Below, one piece after another: positions 33,645-42,174 of a stretch of DNA of 42,272 nucleotides. Both the position numbers and the translations under genes were made by a program. Each line of letters opens with the position of its first letter. The first letter of the stretch is position 1. Under the pieces are notes generated by a model, which had not been told where the DNA came from, searched no databases, and saw only the letters and a list, made by a program, of their open reading frames with translations. Source of the stretch: Holosporales bacterium (lineage in GTDB: Bacteria > Pseudomonadota > Alphaproteobacteria > RUG11792); contig JAIRMJ010000013.1 of NCBI GenBank assembly GCA_031258785.1, positions 1 through 42,272 on the forward strand, in the 5' to 3' direction.

Positions 33645-34892
33645 TTAGAGATTATATTTTAAAAACTCCACCATTTTATTTTTATCAATAGTTTGTTCTT
33701 TTTTTTTATTAATATCGTCATACATATATTTTACAGTTATGTAATCTCCGGCGCATTCGTTCTCTCCAATGATTAAAGCAAGATCGCATCCCATCTTATC
33801 TGCTGTCTGCATCTTTTTGCCCATTGTCCCGATGTGGAAGAACTCAGTAACAATCCCATAGTTGTGCAACTGGACACAAATGGCCATCGCAGCATCGTTT
33901 TCCTTTTCAGATACCGGAATTACGGCGGCCTTCTTAGTGCGCGGTGGCAGACTATCATCCTTGACGAGTTGCATCAACCTTTCGACTCCAAATGCAAAGC
34001 CGATACCAGAAACATCTGGCCCGCCGAGGGTTTTGAGCAATTTATCGTATCTACCACCTCCTCCGATGGAATCTCTCTCATGTGGCGATTTGATCTCGAA
34101 CACAGTATGGCTGTAGTAATCCAATCCCCTGACGAGGAAGTTATCTATCTCATATCTTTGATTGCTCCTTTCCAGCAGTTCACACACTTTGTCGAAATAC
34201 CGGCCAGCCTCGCTCGTGAAGCAGCTTTTGAGTCGTGGGGCCGCAAAGCATATTTCAATATCCGTTGCGTCCTTTGAATCCAAAATTCTTAAAGGGTTCT
34301 TTCTGAGACGCGCCTTAGAATCCGCAGATAGCCTACCTTCGTGCTGTGACAGATATTGCACAACAGCGTCCACATATTCCTTCCTTGTCTCATCGTCTCC
34401 AAGTGAGTTGATCATAATTTTGCAATCCTGGATCTTTAGTGAACTCAGAATGTCAGACGTTAACAAAATTGTCATAACGTCTGTATAGGGACTCTTTTCC
34501 CCAACATGTTCCGCGCCGAGCTGATGAAATTGCCTGTATCGCCCCTTTTGTGGTCTGTCATATCTAAACATCTCCCCATAATACATCAGTTTTACCGGCA
34601 TTCTTTGCGCCAGTGAGCCAGTAGCAATAGCACGCATGATCCCGGCAGTTCCCTCAGGCCGCAGAGTTATGAGTTCTCCACCTTTGTCCATGAATGTATA
34701 CATTTCCTTTGAGACAACGTCTGTGTCATCTCCTATGGATCTCTGAAAAACTTCCGTATATTCCACGATTGGGGTGCTGATCATGCTGTAGCCATACACT
34801 TTTGCTACCTTGCTGGCATTTTTAATGACATAGCTGTATTTCGCCATATCAGGACCATACAGATCCTTCATCCCTCTGACTGGTCTAAACAT
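33645..34892 (-). CDS. hisS: Histidyl-tRNA synthetase
   Basis: The 415-residue class II enzyme charges tRNA-His. It starts MFRPVRGMKDLYGPD. Motif 2 is MYYGEMFRYDRPQKGRYRQFHQ, the two histidine-binding motifs are LVRGLDYYSHTVFEI and SIGGGGRYDKL, and motif 3 is GIGFAFGVERLMQL. A C-terminal anticodon-binding domain follows. The frame is open 23 codons further upstream, but the family begins at the ATG 34892. The enzyme is complete. It lies downstream of uvrC-pgsA on the same strand. The 279 bases between it and the MotB-like gene contain no gene. Confidence 0.96.
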   Translation of the reverse strand: MFRPVRGMKDLYGPDMAKYSYVIKNASKVAKVYGYSMISTPIVEYTEVFQRSIGDDTDVVSKEMYTFMDKGGELITLRPEGTAGIMRAIATGSLAQRMPVKLMYYGEMFRYDRPQKGRYRQFHQLGAEHVGEKSPYTDVMTILLTSDILSSLKIQDCKIMINSLGDDETRKEYVDAVVQYLSQHEGRLSADSKARLRKNPLRILDSKDATDIEICFAAPRLKSCFTSEAGRYFDKVCELLERSNQRYEIDNFLVRGLDYYSHTVFEIKSPHERDSIGGGGRYDKLLKTLGGPDVSGIGFAFGVERLMQLVKDDSLPPRTKKAAVIPVSEKENDAAMAICVQLHNYGIVTEFFHIGTMGKKMQTADKMGCDLALIIGENECAGDYITVKYMYDDINKKKEQTIDKNKMVEFLKYNL

Positions 34893-34897
34893 ACTGC

Positions 34898-35074
34898 TTA
34901 ACTGCAATTCTCTCGGTATCTGGGCTCGATGATACAACACCACGTGCTGTGCATGGGACAAAAATTTGAGATTCCTCCTCCAAATCCCTGGAGTAAAAGG
35001 TATTTTTTCGCGTAGGATGATTTTATCAACGCTTCAAAAGTAGCAGCCGGTTTTGGAAGGTGTGTGTGGCACAT
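34898..35074 (-). CDS. Possible 58-residue ORF between pgsA and hisS
   Basis: The frame begins MCHTHLPKPAATFEALIKSS just after the pgsA stop; a GTG two codons earlier overlaps that stop. It ends 5 bases before the hisS start. The tight packing suggests a small coupled gene, but no family is recognised and the C-terminal half is cysteine-rich and low in confidence. It could equally be spacer. Confidence 0.22.
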   Translation of the reverse strand: MCHTHLPKPAATFEALIKSSYAKKYLLLQGFGGGISNFCPMHSTWCCIIEPRYRENCS

Positions 35075-35076
35075 GT

Positions 35077-35628
35077 TCACTGCTCCAGAATGTATTCCCT
35101 AAAATACTTCAATCCAGAGCAAACAGCGACGATAGAGGATACCCACAGCAGGATCTCTCCAGCCCGAAGCATTGATTCAGACGATGTAACTGCTGCGAGC
35201 AACACAAGATTTATGGACAGCATTTGGATGGCTGTTTTCCATTTCGCGAGTAGTGATGTTTTGAAGTTTTCTCCAGATCTTTCCGATGCATTTCTGATGC
35301 TTGTTATGATCACCTCGCGACACAATATGACAGAGGCTGGGATAATGGCGTATTGCGATATTATATTGAATCCGGTTATAAACAAAACTGAGGTTGTTAT
35401 CAGTATCTTGTCGGCAAGTGGATCCAGAATCTGTCCTATCTTTGTCGTTTGTCTAAATGCTCTGGCGTAGTATCCATCGAGGTAATCCGTTATGCAACAA
35501 AAGGTAAAGACCAACAGAGAAATGACGAACCCAGTGGTAGATCTCATAAAAAACCCGACAGCGAAGACAGGCAGCAGCAGCATACGCAGCATCGTAAGCG
35601 AATTTGGAATAGTGAGAAACTTTTTCAT
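35077..35628 (-). CDS. pgsA: CDP-diacylglycerol-glycerol-3-phosphate phosphatidyltransferase
   Basis: The 183-residue inner-membrane enzyme makes phosphatidylglycerol phosphate. It opens with MKKFLTIPNSLTMLRMLLLPVF. The CDP-alcohol signature DYLDGYYAR, then GQILDPLADK (about 48-74) has all metal-binding aspartates. Five or six membrane helices are visible, and the C-terminus ends in a hydrophilic stretch. Its ATG overlaps the uvrC stop by 4 bases, the common uvrC-pgsA arrangement of proteobacteria. Confidence 0.95.
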   Translation of the reverse strand: MKKFLTIPNSLTMLRMLLLPVFAVGFFMRSTTGFVISLLVFTFCCITDYLDGYYARAFRQTTKIGQILDPLADKILITTSVLFITGFNIISQYAIIPASVILCREVIITSIRNASERSGENFKTSLLAKWKTAIQMLSINLVLLAAVTSSESMLRAGEILLWVSSIVAVCSGLKYFREYILEQ

Positions 35629-37460
35629 TCCTGGGCTCTGTTTAAAAACTGAACAATCGACTTAGCAATATGAGCTCCAATTCCTTTTACCATCTTTAAG
35701 TCATCCATAGAAGCCATTTTTAACGCTTCCATGGTGCCGAAATGTTCCAGTAGTGCCTTTTTTCTGCTATGTCCAATAAACGGTATGTCGTTTATTGAAG
35801 ACGCTGAGATGGCTTTTTGTCGCCTCTTACGATGGAATGCTATGGCCGCTCTATGAGCTGCATCTCTCAGTGTAATCAAGAAATTGAGCAGTGGATTGTT
35901 CTCTGCTAGCGTCTTTTCTTCGCCGTCGCTTAAGACTACCTTTTCGTCCCCAACCTTTCTGTCGTTTTGCTTGGCAATCCCAATAACTGTTATCGTATCT
36001 GATAGTCCAGAGTCGCAGACGACGTCACGTGCAGCAGCCACCTGCGTTTTGCCACCATCAACTACGATCAAATCTGGTTTTTTGTTGATTCTGTCGGATT
36101 TTAGGCGCTTCTCAATTAAGAATTTCATCATCCAAATATCGTCTCCTCCCCTGGCGATCTCATCGCTTATGTTAAAGTATCTAGCCAGCTTCCTTTGGAT
36201 TTCCCCGTTTTCATAAACGATCATAACCCCGCATGCACTCTTACCTTGGATGTGACTGTTATCGAATACTTCTATCCTATTCAGGTTGTCGCGTCCCACT
36301 AGTTTGCAGAGTTCTGGAAGTGGATCCCCTCGGAGATTCAAACCGTTTAGTCTCAATTTTGCGTTCAAGTAGCAGGACTTTAAAACACGCTTATGAAGTT
36401 CATGCCTTGCACGCACTATCTTCGTCGTTACTCCCAATGCGCTGAAGAAACCATTGATTGCATCGACATTTCCTATATCGCAGTCCGTTATGATGCGAGC
36501 CGGTGGAATCACATCCATATAGATTTGCGTAACGAAAGACGCCATGATATCTGTGTCTGTGTTTTCCTCATATATGTTCTCTATCAGGAATGTTTCGGTT
36601 CCGACGCTCTTACCTGACCTAAAAAACGAGATACAAGCGATTGCGATGCCGTGGCCCCTCACAAATGCAACAAAATCTGCAGAACACACGTCATCGATCC
36701 TAATGTATTGTTTGGCCTGTATCTCAGTTATTGCGCTGACCCTGTCCCTTACTACTGCAGCAAGCTCGAAATCTTTGCTTTTTGCTGCAGCATACATCTG
36801 GTTCACAAGAGCCTTTCTTGCTATCTCATCCTTTCCAAGTAGCAAGTTTTTGGCTAGCTTCACATTCTCCGTGTAGTCTTCTTTGGTTATCTTGCCAACG
36901 CATGGAGCAGAGCACCTTTTCAAAAAGTGCTGTAAACACGGCCTCTTGGTATTTGTGAAGACGTTGTTCGTACATGTACGCAGGAGAAAGATTTTTTGTA
37001 TGACATTGAGAGTATCGTCTAGTGCATGTATGCCGGGGTACGGGCCAAAGAAATTGCTTCCTCCTGGCTTTAATGTTCTGTGCTTGAAGATTCTTGGAAA
37101 ATCGTGATCCCAGTCTATGACGATATACGGGAACGTCTTGTCGTCCTTCAGCAGGATGTTGTACATCGGCTTTAGCTTCTTTATCAGGTTGCTCTCGAGT
37201 AAGAGGGCCTCAACCTCAGAGTTAACGACCGTAAATTTGATAGTTGAGATGTTGGCAACCATCAGCCTGATCCTTTTGGATAAATTTCCGAGATTTGCAT
37301 ATGACTGCAACCTGTTCCGCAGGTTGTTCGCCTTGCCCACATATATAATTTCGCCGTTTCCATCTATCATCTCGTAGACGCCTGGAAATGTGCCGGCCTT
37401 TGCAGCTGTATCAGTTATAAGCTCCAGAATTTCTTCTATCTTCTTCACTGCTTGCCACAA
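35625..37460 (-). CDS. uvrC: Excinuclease ABC subunit C (UvrC)
   Basis: The 611-residue nuclease makes both incisions in nucleotide excision repair. The GIY-YIG domain (GVYEMIDGNGEIIYVGKANNL, about 27-47) makes the 3' cut. A cysteine-containing stretch (RPCLQHFLKRCSAPCVGKI) and the UVR segment (about 200-240) follow. The RNase H-like nuclease (IEVFDNSHIQG, then LIVVDGGKTQVAAA) makes the 5' cut. The C-terminus has two helix-hairpin-helix motifs (IPFIGHSRKKALLEHFG and MVKGIGAHIAKSIV). It is complete and heads uvrC-pgsA. Confidence 0.97.
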   Translation of the reverse strand: MWQAVKKIEEILELITDTAAKAGTFPGVYEMIDGNGEIIYVGKANNLRNRLQSYANLGNLSKRIRLMVANISTIKFTVVNSEVEALLLESNLIKKLKPMYNILLKDDKTFPYIVIDWDHDFPRIFKHRTLKPGGSNFFGPYPGIHALDDTLNVIQKIFLLRTCTNNVFTNTKRPCLQHFLKRCSAPCVGKITKEDYTENVKLAKNLLLGKDEIARKALVNQMYAAAKSKDFELAAVVRDRVSAITEIQAKQYIRIDDVCSADFVAFVRGHGIAIACISFFRSGKSVGTETFLIENIYEENTDTDIMASFVTQIYMDVIPPARIITDCDIGNVDAINGFFSALGVTTKIVRARHELHKRVLKSCYLNAKLRLNGLNLRGDPLPELCKLVGRDNLNRIEVFDNSHIQGKSACGVMIVYENGEIQRKLARYFNISDEIARGGDDIWMMKFLIEKRLKSDRINKKPDLIVVDGGKTQVAAARDVVCDSGLSDTITVIGIAKQNDRKVGDEKVVLSDGEEKTLAENNPLLNFLITLRDAAHRAAIAFHRKRRQKAISASSINDIPFIGHSRKKALLEHFGTMEALKMASMDDLKMVKGIGAHIAKSIVQFLNRAQE

Positions 37461-37611
37461 ATGTGTGATACCCAGCAGGTCATCATATTATACGAGGTGA
37501 CTTTTTTACAATGTCTTAGAAAAATTTTTGTAAATTATTAATTTTGCTTGTAGTCCCATACATAAAATTGGCTAAAATACAGTTGACTTTTTTTGGGAAT
37601 TGGTGGTGGTA

Positions 37612-39009
37612 ATGAGTATGGTTGTTGCCAAATTAGTGGTCTTGTTGGGTATGGTCTCATGCATGAGTGCGAATGCCGGGCTGAGCGATAAGAGAAACGG
37701 CGAAGGTCAGAATGCGACACAAGATGAGAAAAGTAACAGTAATGGGAAGCCAGAGCTAGAAGTGTCAGGCTCAGCAGCGGTGCATGGAGTTTTTTCCAAT
37801 CCGGATGTAACGTACAGTTCACCGAAAGCACAAAGAGCAGACACGGACTCAACCACCCCACGCATAGCAGGTGGAGAAGCAAACATCGCATTCAAGGCAC
37901 GTGGCGAATTGAAAAATGGCGTGAGATACGGGGCAGTCCTGGATATTGACGCCATGAAAGGTGATACTGGCGTTGATAAGATGTACGTACTCTTTGAGAG
38001 GGACAACGTAGGCACATTCCAAGTAGGAAACGTAAAGGGACCAGAAGCGACGATGCTGTGCGGAGGCCAGCAGTTGATAGGCGGCACATGCGGTGTCGAC
38101 GGCACAATCACAAGAGATATGGATTATGCAACTGGAGTGATCTCACCAGTGTATATGATTGGATACTCGAGCAAATCGACAAAGATAGTATACTATACGC
38201 CGAAAATCTTTGGCGGCTTCCAGATCGGAGTGGCATATACCCCGGACACGAAACACGTAGGACACGACGACAAGAACAGGCATACCGGCGATACCTCTAC
38301 AGGCAACGATAAGGGCTTGTTTATGAAAGGAAAAGATGATAAACAGCGTCCGTCAGGGAAGAACCATCTGTCGATAGGCATCAGACATCAATACGAGTTT
38401 AAGAACGGGTGGGGTACAAAGATTGCAATGGTCTACCTAAGAGAGACTGTTAGGCGAGTCAAGGTTACACACGTGGCAACAACAGACACCTCTCCGATCG
38501 CAGCAACAGAGGTGCCGCTGCGGAATACCAAAGCCTATCACATAACTGCGACAGTATCATATAAGAATATCGAAGTAGGGGGTGGATACCTGAATAATGG
38601 CAAGTCTAGGATGCCAACTAAAGACGCGATCTATGAAAACGACAGGATTGGTGGATGTTTGGCAACGGCAGAGAGCAACGCAGGCCATGCTTGGAACATC
38701 GGAGCACGCTATACAATAGGCGACTGGAAAATTGCAGTGGTGTACCATAACACAAAAAGGAAGGTAGCGAGCGGCCAGAGAACCCGAGGTCAAATGATCA
38801 CTGGATCAGCAGAATACAAAGTCTGTGACGGCCTCCTGTTGTTTGCTGAGATTGATCGAGTCATGACGCACTCATGTGATAAGGCATGCGCGATACGCGA
38901 CGCCTCTGCATCTGGGAAATCATCTGCTGACATTACGGAGGAAGACAAGGTGGCCATCAAGGACCAACGCTGTCTGTTGCTAGCGATTGGAGCTAAGGTA
39001 AGCTTCTAG
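37612..39009 (+). CDS. General porin (16-strand type)
   Basis: The 465-residue protein has a signal peptide (MSMVVAKLVVLLGMVSCMSA, cleavage near NAG/LSDK). An N-terminal linker is rich in N, K and Q. The barrel follows, with porin-style strands (LEVSGSAAVHGVF, ANIAFKARGELKNGVRYGAVLDID, GTFQVGNVKG) and a loop containing TPRIAGGEANI. The last residues LLAIGAKVSF end in Phe, the classical signal for outer-membrane assembly. It resembles Rhodobacter/Rickettsiales trimeric porins. Four in-frame codons precede the chosen ATG. It is divergent from uvrC and unrelated in plan to the four small barrels. Confidence 0.82.
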   Translation: MSMVVAKLVVLLGMVSCMSANAGLSDKRNGEGQNATQDEKSNSNGKPELEVSGSAAVHGVFSNPDVTYSSPKAQRADTDSTTPRIAGGEANIAFKARGELKNGVRYGAVLDIDAMKGDTGVDKMYVLFERDNVGTFQVGNVKGPEATMLCGGQQLIGGTCGVDGTITRDMDYATGVISPVYMIGYSSKSTKIVYYTPKIFGGFQIGVAYTPDTKHVGHDDKNRHTGDTSTGNDKGLFMKGKDDKQRPSGKNHLSIGIRHQYEFKNGWGTKIAMVYLRETVRRVKVTHVATTDTSPIAATEVPLRNTKAYHITATVSYKNIEVGGGYLNNGKSRMPTKDAIYENDRIGGCLATAESNAGHAWNIGARYTIGDWKIAVVYHNTKRKVASGQRTRGQMITGSAEYKVCDGLLLFAEIDRVMTHSCDKACAIRDASASGKSSADITEEDKVAIKDQRCLLLAIGAKVSF

Positions 39010-39211
39010 CTCGAGAACTCTATCTTGAATCCCCCAGACACGAACATTTTGACAACAAACTGTGTGAGCGCGAAGAGAAAGGCTCCTGGTGAAGAGATGT
39101 TACGGGGGGAGAGATGAACAGCGAGTATGTAACCAGTGATCGAAAATAAACATGTTGAGAACGACTAAAAGCTGATAAAATAAAAGAAGAAGTAATATTT
39201 GTGGAGCTATT

Positions 39212-39799
39212 ATGAAGAAGACAAAAGTGGTATGTCTTTTAGCACTGTTATTAACGAACAGCCAGTGGAATTCTAGCGCGCAACCGGACGGGCCAACAGC
39301 TGGGTCCGTGCCGTACGAATATGACGTATACAAATGGGACGCCTCAACGAGATCCACTATGGATAAAGAGATTTTTCAGGTATTGTCGGCAAACTTACCA
39401 CAAGGGGAAACTGACCTTCTTCTCCTGCTAAAAGTGATTCTTCAGGTCAACCCGAGATTGAAGGTGGGGTTGGACGGCTCCATGATCACATGCAGATACG
39501 AGAACAAGATTGGTTATGATATCTTTCGGATCCCAGTTTGTGACTTCACGGACAGTGACATCGATGGTGCTGTCACGGCACTACTCAAGACACTACATTA
39601 CGCAGGTCCATATCGCATGTTCATGGTTGAAGTGGTAAAGTCGTGGTACACAAGGCAGCTCACCATCGATAACGATGTTCCGATTAGGTATCTACCTCAC
39701 GATGTAGTAAGTTTCTTGCTTAACAATGAAACACTCACAACCACGTATCCCGTAATGACGGAAAGAATCAGATCGATGTTACAGTTCCTATGCAACTGA
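39212..39799 (+). CDS. Small secreted protein of unknown function
   Basis: The 195-residue protein has a ribosome site (GGAG) and a signal peptide (MKKTKVVCLLALLLTNSQW, cleavage near SSA/QPDG). The mature part of about 170 residues is soluble, with a helical N-half (STMDKEIFQVLSANLPQGETD, LLLLLKVILQ) and two cysteines that could pair (ITCRYENKIG and IPVCDFTD). I recognise no family. It is probably periplasmic or exported. It stands alone between the porin and the tssE-like gene, with 202 gene-free bases before it. Confidence 0.6.
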   Translation: MKKTKVVCLLALLLTNSQWNSSAQPDGPTAGSVPYEYDVYKWDASTRSTMDKEIFQVLSANLPQGETDLLLLLKVILQVNPRLKVGLDGSMITCRYENKIGYDIFRIPVCDFTDSDIDGAVTALLKTLHYAGPYRMFMVEVVKSWYTRQLTIDNDVPIRYLPHDVVSFLLNNETLTTTYPVMTERIRSMLQFLCN

Positions 39800-39828
39800 A
39801 GCAAAGTACGAATGCTAGCTGATATTGA

Positions 39829-40236
39829 TCAGTGGTGAAGAGAAATCTCGGTCAAAAAGCTATAATCGCCGCCTTTGAGCACACATGACATGGACATCTG
39901 CAGGCTCTGCATTTCTTTGATAAAGGATATGCTTTCTATTTCCAAATCATAGAGTCTGCTTTCAGATGCCAAGATTGCTTCTTTACAATGAGCCTTATAT
40001 TTCTCCAAGTCTTCGCTGGATACACCCACGGATTGCAGGTCTCTGACGCCATAGCGGTATGGTGAATCCTTGATCCTTGTGTTTGCGTGATCGCCACTAA
40101 GCGTTAGTCTCGTCGAGAGAATGTTTCCAATTTCCTCGGTGATTGACCGGCATATTTCTTCTGCGGAATCGAGGTATTCCTTCCCGTGGATGAATTTACT
40201 CAAGAACGGGGCATCAATCTTTTGCGCTATGCTCAT
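39829..40236 (-). CDS. TssE/gp25-like baseplate protein (type VI secretion)
   Basis: The 135-residue protein fits the gp25/TssE family, the small wedge protein of contractile-injection baseplates. Its middle reads ITEEIGNILSTRLTL, then SPYRYGVRDLQSVGVSSEDLEKY and AILASESRLYDLEIESISF. This matches the family pattern of a helix ending L-NTR, then Y-G-pDl, then a helix and EPRL followed by a strand; here the Glu-Pro is changed to Glu-Ser. Its start lies inside the 3' end of dsbB (23-base overlap). No other T6SS or phage-tail gene is in the window. The call rests on a short pattern and should be treated as probable. Confidence 0.55.
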   Translation of the reverse strand: MSIAQKIDAPFLSKFIHGKEYLDSAEEICRSITEEIGNILSTRLTLSGDHANTRIKDSPYRYGVRDLQSVGVSSEDLEKYKAHCKEAILASESRLYDLEIESISFIKEMQSLQMSMSCVLKGGDYSFLTEISLHH

Positions 40237-40738
40237 TTTCTTTGCCTAAATAAAAATGCAGGACGCAGCCAACACTGACGAGCCAAAACACACATGCGGA
40301 TAGCAGAAAATTCCATAATGTTGATGATACCCCAAACACTAACCAGTTGACACGGTCGCAGTATACCCTGTTATCGTCCAAAAAATCTGACCCAGAATCG
40401 TTTAGTGTAGGAAGTTTCGAGATACAGCCACGTGGTCCGATCCACCAGTGGTTCTCCACCCCAAGATGGTATAGCCCAAATGATAAACCGAATACAACTG
40501 CCAGCAATAGCAAGATTCTGAGAATTGGCCATCTGACTGATGATAAAGCTATTAGGGCAATAGATAGGTACGCGTATCTGGAAATTAAACACAGCTGACA
40601 CGGTTCCTTCGCGAGCACCATCTCAGCAAAGACAGATGTCCCAAATGCAGCAATAGCCATGCAGAACACCATGAAATGCACCATCTTTAGCTTTAATATG
40701 AACACACTAAACTCAAAAATCTTGTGGCCCTCTCTCAT
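40214..40738 (-). CDS. dsbB: Disulfide bond formation protein DsbB
   Basis: The 174-residue inner-membrane protein reoxidises DsbA and passes electrons to quinone. Four or five membrane helices are visible. The first periplasmic loop has the CxxC (KEPCQLCLISRYAY, Cys47 and Cys50). The second has YHLGVENHWWIGPRGC (Cys105) and a later VYCDRVNW (Cys127), the second redox pair. The N-terminus is slightly long, and Met19 or Met23 could be the true start. It overlaps the tssE-like gene by 23 bases, so the two are probably translated from one message. Several secreted proteins here contain cysteine pairs that would need it. Confidence 0.85.
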   Translation of the reverse strand: MREGHKIFEFSVFILKLKMVHFMVFCMAIAAFGTSVFAEMVLAKEPCQLCLISRYAYLSIALIALSSVRWPILRILLLLAVVFGLSFGLYHLGVENHWWIGPRGCISKLPTLNDSGSDFLDDNRVYCDRVNWLVFGVSSTLWNFLLSACVFWLVSVGCVLHFYLGKENEHSAKD

Positions 40739-40776
40739 TTATTTATACTATGCCACCTTGTCGATATGAAGAGGAT

Positions 40777-41646
40777 TCACAAGGAAACGTGTACCTTTGT
40801 AAATTCATGGGCTCCATCATAGCCATGGATTTTGATCCATTCTGTCAGCACCTTCAAGAACCAAGTGTTAGCTTCTTCCTCCGAGGTTTCTAAAATACGT
40901 ATCTCCGCCGCAGTATCTTTTCCAGGGTTAAGGCTGATATGCGCATACCCAATAATGTCCACGCCGTGATATAGGACGAAGTGCTCTTGTGCTGGGTCAT
41001 CCTTTTCCAACTGAGGGAGGCCTGCTTCACCAGACTTTACGAAGCACTTTTCCCGAAATTCAATTGCCTTTGCCCATTCTGTCTCTGTCAAACATTTCAA
41101 TACACGTAGGCGATTGAACCCTGCTTTTCTCAGGACATCGTCAATGAATTCCCTTTTTCTGAGCGTGTAAACTGGAAACGACAATTTTCCGACTCTTTCT
41201 TGCGAAGACTCATCCTGCAGGATCTCCATCTTGAGAGATGCGTACTCTTCGCATGTTTTTGTATGTGTCCTCAGATAGTCGCGAAAAAGCAAATTGAGTT
41301 CAATCTCTGGGTGTTGTTCATCGAAGAACATGTGCAAATTAACATTGCGGCCGTTCCTTTTCGTAAAACCGCATTTGAGGGGGATGTTCCACTCGCCTCT
41401 ATAGGTATATCCGGCGTTTTGTAGGATCTCCACGGCATTGTTACGCGCCTTCGCAACTGCCACAATATCGATATACGGCTTTGCGGCCAAGCCCGGGACT
41501 GAGGTCGATCCCACGTGATGAATAGCGATGCATCCATCCCCCAAAATAGAGGCAAGGACGTCCTTCTCGGCCTCGAACATTGCTGGCCAGCGAGAATCGT
41601 ATGGCACGACTTCAACGCGTCTTTTTTGCTCCTTCTGCATATTCAT
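40777..41646 (-). CDS. GrpB-family nucleotidyltransferase-fold protein fused to a GNAT-like domain
   Basis: The 289-residue protein has two parts. Residues 10-175 are a GrpB/UPF0157 domain: VEVVPYDSRWPAMFEAEK, the HVGSTSVPGLAAKPYIDIV signature (44-62) and YRGEWNIPLKCGFTKR, then LNLHMF-like and RDYLRTH stretches. Residues about 180-289 look like an N-acetyltransferase: AIEFREKCFV, HFVLYHGVDIIGYAHISL, then AAEIRILETSEEE and a terminal helix and strand. GrpB proteins are related to nucleotidyltransferases, but their substrate is poorly known; the fused GNAT domain suggests an acyl transfer to the same substrate. It follows the DtxR-type gene by 6 bases, so the two are probably one operon. Confidence 0.75.
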   Translation of the reverse strand: MNMQKEQKRRVEVVPYDSRWPAMFEAEKDVLASILGDGCIAIHHVGSTSVPGLAAKPYIDIVAVAKARNNAVEILQNAGYTYRGEWNIPLKCGFTKRNGRNVNLHMFFDEQHPEIELNLLFRDYLRTHTKTCEEYASLKMEILQDESSQERVGKLSFPVYTLRKREFIDDVLRKAGFNRLRVLKCLTETEWAKAIEFREKCFVKSGEAGLPQLEKDDPAQEHFVLYHGVDIIGYAHISLNPGKDTAAEIRILETSEEEANTWFLKVLTEWIKIHGYDGAHEFTKVHVSL

Positions 41647-41652
41647 CCATTC

Positions 41653-42132
41653 TTATGACAACAGATCATCCAATTTTCTCTTATATCCCTGATCGTTCAG
41701 ATAAAGTTTCTCGGTAAATTCGAAGAATTTGCTGATTTTCCGAAATAGTTCCTCTGATATTGTGTGCTCTATTCTGCATGAGTTTGTTGCGGCTTCTTCT
41801 TCACTGAGCTTAAGGATATTGCAAAAAAAATCATTCATTATCTTGAACTTCTCCATGATGCCTTGGGCAGTCTCCATTCCAAGCGAGGTCAATGTCACCT
41901 GAGAATACGGCGTGTAGTTGATGTAGCCTCTGCGTGCCAGTATGTGCAATGCTGCATTTACTGACGACTTCTTCACTGACAGCACGCTTGCGATATCGGA
42001 CATCTTGGCGTACCCATCTTGAGACACCCTGACATATATCGTTTTCAAGTAGTTTTCTTGGCTTGGAGTCAAAGCTCCTGTATCATCTGCTGAAATTATC
42101 ACTTCTGCGAACCGTTTCCGCCTCCATTGCAT
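41653..42132 (-). CDS. DtxR/MntR-family metal-dependent transcription regulator
   Basis: The 159-residue protein has the family layout. A winged helix (LTPSQENYLKTIYVRVSQDGY, then DIASVLSVKKSSVNAALHIL and YINYTPYSQVTLTSLG) is followed by the metal-binding dimer domain with SCRIEHTISEEL, giving Cys119, Glu122 and His123. These are DtxR-like ligands. The N-terminal ligand position (Asp8 in MntR, Met10 in DtxR) is Asn27 here, so metal choice (Fe or Mn) is unclear. No SH3 domain is present. The right-edge transposase end lies 43 bases upstream of its start, so its promoter may come from the IS. Confidence 0.8.
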   Translation of the reverse strand: MQWRRKRFAEVIISADDTGALTPSQENYLKTIYVRVSQDGYAKMSDIASVLSVKKSSVNAALHILARRGYINYTPYSQVTLTSLGMETAQGIMEKFKIMNDFFCNILKLSEEEAATNSCRIEHTISEELFRKISKFFEFTEKLYLNDQGYKRKLDDLLS

Positions 42133-42174
42133 CGTGCGTCAGCCATAATTTACATGGCTCTTGACTAGCAAAAT

